Shown here piece after piece: positions 5,265 through 7,175 of a stretch of 7,175 bases of DNA (the first letter of the stretch is position 1; every line of letters starts with the position of its first letter). Under the pieces are notes generated by a model, which searched no databases, was not told the DNA's origin, and saw nothing but the letters and a program-made list of their open reading frames with translations. The position numbers were made by a program, and so were the translations under genes. The stretch covers positions 1-7,175 of the forward strand of contig JAAWLS010000116.1 of NCBI GenBank assembly GCA_022798035.1, written 5' to 3'. This DNA is from Lachnospiraceae bacterium (lineage in GTDB: Bacteria; Bacillota; Clostridia; Lachnospirales; Lachnospiraceae).

Positions 5265-6978
5265 CAACATCCTTTTCTCTAGCATACCGCTCCAAACTCT
5301 TTACTATTCCCAAAAGAAAAAAAAGATTCGGCGTGATAAATGTCGTGGGATTATTTACCATAGACTGTGCCAGATAACTACATATTGCTGCAGTTCCCAT
5401 CATCATAACAGGTGATTGAACAACATGCTTTCCAGCAGATACTGCCGTGCTGATAAGCAGTCCAAAATATCCGATTGTCCCTAGAATTCCTGTCATAGAC
5501 AGAAACTGCAGCAGCTCGTTGTGGGGGTCAGCCCACAGAATTCCCGGAGTAAGAGCGCTCAGTTCCGCTCCGTAACACTGATGAAAGAACCGATGAAAAC
5601 AGTTCACTCCATTTCCAATTACTTTTCTCCGAAGCGGAAGCTGTTCCCAGGCTTTTACTGTATATTTCCAGATAATTCCTCTCCCGCTTCCGAATTCATC
5701 CTGCAGTTTCAGGAGATTAAGCCACTCAAAGGTTCCCTCCCACTCCCTGTTCTCTCTCCAATTGGCAGCCAGAAACAAAAGGATTCCTATTCCCAGAATT
5801 ACAGCCAGACCAGTATACAGCGCTTTTCGTATTTTCTGATAGGGCCATACAAATTTTTTCTTCTGTCCCCGCTTTAACAGCGCCATTCCTGCAGAAAGCA
5901 GAATGATTTCTGCTGCCAGCGTATAAGGATGTACCATAAATGACTGTATTCTTAAAGTCTGAAAACCCCAGCTCATAGTGGTATCTCCGCCTCTCCTCTG
6001 CAGCGTCAAGAGTGAGGCTTTTATCAGCAGACTGCTGAGAAAAAACAAGAAGCACAATTCCAGAAAATGTATCATATGCTCATGGTCTTTGAATGAAAAC
6101 CAAAACATCACCAGAAAAGCTGTTCCCACTCCCAGAATCCAGCTGTCTGCATTGCAGGCGTAAGCGCTGTAAAATCCCATCACCAGAAAAATACCATAGA
6201 CTATTTTAGAAAATAAAGTTTCTGATAGATAATATAAGACCATTCCCACCGGCAGAATCATGCAGAGGTAATTGGAGTAGCCATTGATATTTCCCACTGT
6301 ACTGATATATGCGCCATACTCCCAGGAAACGGCCAGTCTGTCATGAATGTGAATAGGGTCAATGTCCCAAAACTGCAGAACAGCCAGACCTGTCACCACT
6401 CCATTGGAAATCAAAAATATCCAGGCCAGCCAAATACCTGGACGCAGATATTTTCCCAAAATCACATACATAGCCAGACAGAGCAGCCAGAGCGCCGCTC
6501 CCATCTTTCTGCCTTCTGTTCCTAAAAAAGATTCCCGCACATCGACGGAAAAAAGCGTCGACAGCAGAAGTGATACTGCAAACAGTCCTGCAAACCAGGA
6601 ATAGGAAGGAACTGCCCGCAGAATTTCTTTCCATTCTCTTCCTGACGCTTCTCCTGCCCTTTTGCTGTGTTTCTTTTTCGGGAGTGATGCTTCCTCTGCC
6701 CTTTTGCTGTGTTTTCTTTTCTGGAATGATGCTTCTCCTGCTCTCCTGCAAAAACCTGTTTCTTTCTTCTCCTGCAGCCAGCCTGCTCCTGCAAAGATTG
6801 CATTCAGCACAATCAATCCCCAGGTACACACCTGGAAAAAGGCAGATTTCTCCTCCCGAATTCTAAAATAATCCATGCGGTAAAACAATGGGAATATTCC
6901 CGCCATCAATATGGCAAAACACCCTGCGGCCATTTCCTGGAATTCCCGCATTACATAGTTTTCTTTTCTCTGTTTCAT
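5254..6978 (-). CDS. O-antigen ligase / Wzy-type polymerase-family membrane protein
   Basis: A polytopic membrane protein of the O-antigen ligase/polymerase family (Wzy_C, WaaL-like), which in Gram-positive bacteria would polymerise or attach surface glycans outside the membrane. The 574-residue product has about a dozen hydrophobic segments (among them roughly 17-34, 47-67, 124-145, 160-176, 182-203, 236-251, 257-275, 279-296, 303-325, 352-368, 386-405, 496-515 and 523-541). The family-typical GNINGYSNYL motif is at 229-238. A large extracytoplasmic loop at about 406-490 contains GSGRGIIWKYTVKAWE (430-445), GNGVNCFHRFF (455-465) and DPHNELLQFLSMTG (484-497). The ATG at 6978 has AGGAG eight bases upstream. 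A basic loop at residues 77-116 is made of a 14-residue tandem repeat, not a usual family feature. No glycosyltransferase genes are in the window, so the glycan is unknown. No clear promoter is seen before it. Confidence 0.85.
   Translation of the reverse strand: MKQRKENYVMREFQEMAAGCFAILMAGIFPLFYRMDYFRIREEKSAFFQVCTWGLIVLNAIFAGAGWLQEKKETGFCRRAGEASFQKRKHSKRAEEASLPKKKHSKRAGEASGREWKEILRAVPSYSWFAGLFAVSLLLSTLFSVDVRESFLGTEGRKMGAALWLLCLAMYVILGKYLRPGIWLAWIFLISNGVVTGLAVLQFWDIDPIHIHDRLAVSWEYGAYISTVGNINGYSNYLCMILPVGMVLYYLSETLFSKIVYGIFLVMGFYSAYACNADSWILGVGTAFLVMFWFSFKDHEHMIHFLELCFLFFLSSLLIKASLLTLQRRGGDTTMSWGFQTLRIQSFMVHPYTLAAEIILLSAGMALLKRGQKKKFVWPYQKIRKALYTGLAVILGIGILLFLAANWRENREWEGTFEWLNLLKLQDEFGSGRGIIWKYTVKAWEQLPLRRKVIGNGVNCFHRFFHQCYGAELSALTPGILWADPHNELLQFLSMTGILGTIGYFGLLISTAVSAGKHVVQSPVMMMGTAAICSYLAQSMVNNPTTFITPNLFFLLGIVKSLERYAREKDVVDK
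6647..6750. repeat. 42-bp in-frame tandem repeat inside the Wzy-like gene
   Basis: Units start at 6647, 6689 and 6731; the first two are full 42-bp copies and the third is partial (about 20 bp). On the coding (minus) strand they give RAGEASFQKRKHSK, RAEEASLPKKKHSK and RAGEASGREW, so each unit is 14 residues and stays in frame. The repeat falls between the second and third predicted membrane segments, in a strongly basic and hence probably cytoplasmic loop. Confidence 0.9.
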
Positions 6979-6986
6979 TTCCTTTT

Positions 6987-6991
6987 CTCCT
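6987..6991 (-). promoter_or_regulatory. Ribosome binding site of the Wzy-like gene
   Basis: AGGAG on the minus strand, eight bases before the ATG at 6978. The next in-frame ATG (residue 10) has no comparable site. Confidence 0.7.
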
Positions 6992-7025
6992 ATTTTGCCT
7001 CAAACGAATAAACCCGTTTCTCATA

Positions 7026-7064
7026 AAATAGAAACAGCGTCTGAACAGTTCCCTGCCCAGACGC
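7026..7064 (-). terminator. Terminator of the Big_2 protein gene
   Basis: A 7-bp GC-rich stem, GCGTCTG (7037-7043) and CAGACGC (7058-7064), lies 15 bases beyond the stop codon of the right-hand partial gene. On the minus strand it is followed by a T-rich stretch (TGTTTCTATTTTATG), although not an unbroken T run. Because no strong promoter lies between it and the Wzy-like gene, some read-through may feed that gene. Confidence 0.6.
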
Positions 7065-7079
7065 CGTCTTAAATTGCTC

Positions 7080-7175
7080 TTATTTCACAGTTACTTTGAA
7101 GGTGGCTTTCGCTCCGCTCTTCATTGTTACGGTAATGTCTGCCTTTCCTTTTTTAATTCCCTTTACTTTTCCTTT
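7080..7175 (-). CDS. C-terminal end of a Big_2 (bacterial Ig-like) domain surface protein, partial
   Basis: The minus strand reads in one open frame from the window edge to a TAA at 7080-7082, giving 31 residues. The sequence has GKVKGIKKGKADITVT and then GAKATFKVTVK at the very end, the usual last strands of a Big_2 Ig-like domain (the GKVTGKKAGTATITV...CKVTVK pattern). Such domains end many secreted or wall-associated proteins of Clostridia, often as repeats used for adhesion or as stalks for enzymes. The N-terminal bulk is outside the window, so the protein's activity is unknown. The Lys-rich, Cys-free ending is typical. The gene is followed by a hairpin terminator and then the Wzy-like gene on the same strand. 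Confidence 0.75.
   Translation of the reverse strand, partial: KGKVKGIKKGKADITVTMKSGAKATFKVTVK

Noticed and set aside
6647..6750. Short regular repeats considered as a CRISPR array
   Set aside because: The units are contiguous, without spacers, and stay in the reading frame of a membrane protein.
6359..6871. Several overlapping open frames of 69-156 codons on both strands around the repeat
   Set aside because: All overlap the Wzy-like gene, whose frame alone shows membrane segments, family motifs and a ribosome binding site; the repeat keeps neighbouring frames open by chance.

Overview
The window looks like a chromosomal stretch from a Clostridia member, most likely Lachnospiraceae. The evidence is moderate GC, strong AGGAGG-type ribosome binding sites, SigA-type promoters with 17-bp spacers, a split two-gene ThrE exporter, a DinJ-type antitoxin fragment of the kind common in gut Firmicutes, and a Big_2 surface-protein tail. 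The family assignment is inference from gene content, not a measured match.

Layout from left to right. Bases 1-60 hold a GC-rich palindromic element, followed at once by the ribosome binding site of proC (+, proline biosynthesis). After proC an 11-bp hairpin separates it from convergent minus-strand genes. The first of these is a 54-residue-or-shorter fragment that reads as the C-terminal part of a RelB/DinJ antitoxin. It abuts the stop codon of a 338-residue soluble, charged protein that I do not recognise. A roughly 250-bp divergent intergenic region carries two good promoters: one drives the unknown gene leftward, with an inverted repeat over its -35 box; the other drives a cytoplasmic GH13 alpha-amylase-family enzyme rightward. 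After a very AT-rich gap come minus-strand genes. These are a two-gene threonine/serine exporter-type operon (ThrE N-terminal-type protein first, ThrE_2 protein second) with its own promoter and terminator. Upstream of it is a large O-antigen ligase/Wzy-type membrane protein. The right edge holds the last 31 residues of a Big_2 Ig-like domain surface protein and its terminator.

The genes are mostly independent units: amino-acid synthesis (proC), glucan breakdown (GH13), small-metabolite export (ThrE pair) and surface polysaccharide assembly (Wzy-like) next to a cell-surface protein. No novel multi-gene defence or mobile system is visible.

The most unusual points are sequence-level. A 44-bp tandem duplication lies exactly at the ThrE gene junction; it copies the ribosome binding site and the overlapping stop/start, so it inserts a 15-codon mini-ORF that keeps a GTGA-coupled chain. 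A 42-bp in-frame tandem repeat in the Wzy-like gene makes a basic 14-residue repeat in a predicted loop. The antitoxin fragment lacks its DNA-binding half. The palindromic element sits directly before proC.
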